Positions 63,503-64,000 of a DNA stretch of 64,000 nt are shown one piece after another. The DNA comes from Polynucleobacter asymbioticus. GTDB taxonomy: Bacteria > Pseudomonadota > Gammaproteobacteria > Burkholderiales > Burkholderiaceae. The notes below the pieces were generated by a model, which had not been told where the DNA came from, made no database searches, and saw only the letters and a list, made by a program, of their open reading frames with translations. The position numbers were made by a program, and so were the translations under genes. The stretch lies in the NCBI RefSeq assembly GCF_018687575.1, contig NZ_CP061297.1, positions 750,821-814,820 on the forward strand, given 5' to 3'. Position 1 is the stretch's first letter; every line of letters starts with the position of its first letter.

Positions 63503-64000
63503 ATGGCTATTTTTGAAGTTAAAGTTCCCCAGCTCTCCGAGTCAGTAGCAGAAGCTACTTTGTTGCAATGGAAAAAGAAAGTCGGCGATGCCGTCGGTCA
63601 AGATGAGATCTTGATTGAAATTGAAACAGACAAAGTGGTATTGGAGGTTCCAGCCCCATCCGCTGGTGTCATTACTGAGATCGTAGTTGCTGATGGCGGC
63701 ACGGTTGTTGCTGAGCAGCTGATTGCAAAGATTGACAGTACTGCTGTTGCTTCTGCCGCTCCTGCAACTGCAGCTGCACCGGCACCTACGGCAGCCCCAG
63801 CTGCTGCTCCAGCTCCAGCTCCAGCTCCAGCTAAAGCTGCTCCTGCAGCAAAATCCTCTGGCGCTGCTGCTGCACCTTCTGCAGCAAAAATCCTCGCAGA
63901 GAAAAACATCGATGCTAGTCAAGTTGCGGGTTCTGGTCGCGATGGTCGTATTACTAAAGGTGATGCATTAAACGCTTCTGCCGGTGGTGCAAAATCTACG
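63503..64000 (+). CDS. sucB: Dihydrolipoamide succinyltransferase E2, partial (cut by window end)
   Basis: The visible 166 residues cover the lipoyl domain with the modified Lys in EIETDKVVLEVPAP near residue 43, then an Ala/Pro-rich flexible linker (PATAAAPAPTAAP, APAPAPAPAKAAPAA) and the start of the E1/E3-binding domain (SAAKILAEKNIDASQVAGSGRDGRITKGD). The catalytic domain lies beyond the window. The gene is in the normal sucA-sucB order. Confidence 0.96.
   Translation, partial: MAIFEVKVPQLSESVAEATLLQWKKKVGDAVGQDEILIEIETDKVVLEVPAPSAGVITEIVVADGGTVVAEQLIAKIDSTAVASAAPATAAAPAPTAAPAAAPAPAPAPAKAAPAAKSSGAAAAPSAAKILAEKNIDASQVAGSGRDGRITKGDALNASAGGAKST

Noticed and set aside
63542..63922. Long minus-strand frames opposite sucB rich in Ser, Cys, Gly or Ala
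   Set aside because: They are shadows of the Ala/Pro linker repeats in sucB, with no domain or ribosome binding site.

Overview
The window looks like a chromosome segment of a betaproteobacterium of the Burkholderiaceae, most likely Polynucleobacter or a close relative. This rests on the order thrS-infC-rpmI-rplT-pheS-pheT-ihfA-merR-tRNA-Pro, a sucA-sucB start preceded by a divergent HTH gene, short two-part ChrA transporters, and protein sequences and codon use typical of that group. No database search or GC calculation was possible, so the genus is an inference.

Layout. 1-11460 is core or near-core. It holds a small GDCCVxC-type protein, exopolyphosphatase, a set of envelope and lipid genes (OlsB-like acyltransferase, diacylglycerol kinase, glycosyltransferase, LpxH-like phosphoesterase, PlsC-like acyltransferase), a PPK2 kinase followed by a CYTH-like protein, a split chromate transporter, and a ZnuD-like TonB receptor with a small Cys/His protein. 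tRNA-Pro(UGG) and tRNA-Arg(UCU) follow.

11713-33190 is a genomic island of about 21.5 kb in the 3' end of tRNA-Arg(UCU). A 48-bp copy of the tRNA end (11665-11712) recurs at 33143-33190. The cargo, in order, is: a heavy-metal module (CDF transporter, YnfA, and a CzcI-CzcC-unknown-CzcB-CzcA-unknown efflux operon); three tyrosine recombinases of different types; a clamp-loader-like AAA+ ATPase and several unknown plasmid-like genes; a MarR/tautomerase pair with a likely shared operator; a three-gene Zorya-like operon (ZorA/ZorB motor pair plus HNH protein); and a divergent PD-(D/E)XK nuclease-like gene with a GrlR-like gene. No relaxase or conjugation genes were seen. A 23-bp dyad (AAGTGTC-N9-GACACTT) recurs at the boundaries between cargo modules. 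A second element (AGGTCG-N11-CTCTGAAATTAA, or its palindromic core) lies upstream of each recombinase unit.

33191-64000 returns to core genes. They include a CMD-family protein, lipoproteins, a haloacetate-dehalogenase-like hydrolase, a second PPK2, a histone-like Lys/Ala protein, transporters, WrbA, YihY, a CBS protein, chorismate synthase, ETF-ubiquinone oxidoreductase, a two-subunit CoA transferase, an unusual CDF transporter fused to an alpha/beta hydrolase, RelA, tRNA-Val(GAC), the translation cluster from thrS to ihfA, tRNA-Pro(GGG), a hotdog thioesterase, an H-NS protein, an HTH/receiver-like protein, sucA, and the start of sucB cut by the window end.

The best candidates for a less-described system are the short Zorya-like operon with its divergent nuclease, the shared island repeats, the CzcI-CzcC attenuator-like leader, and the CDF-hydrolase fusion.
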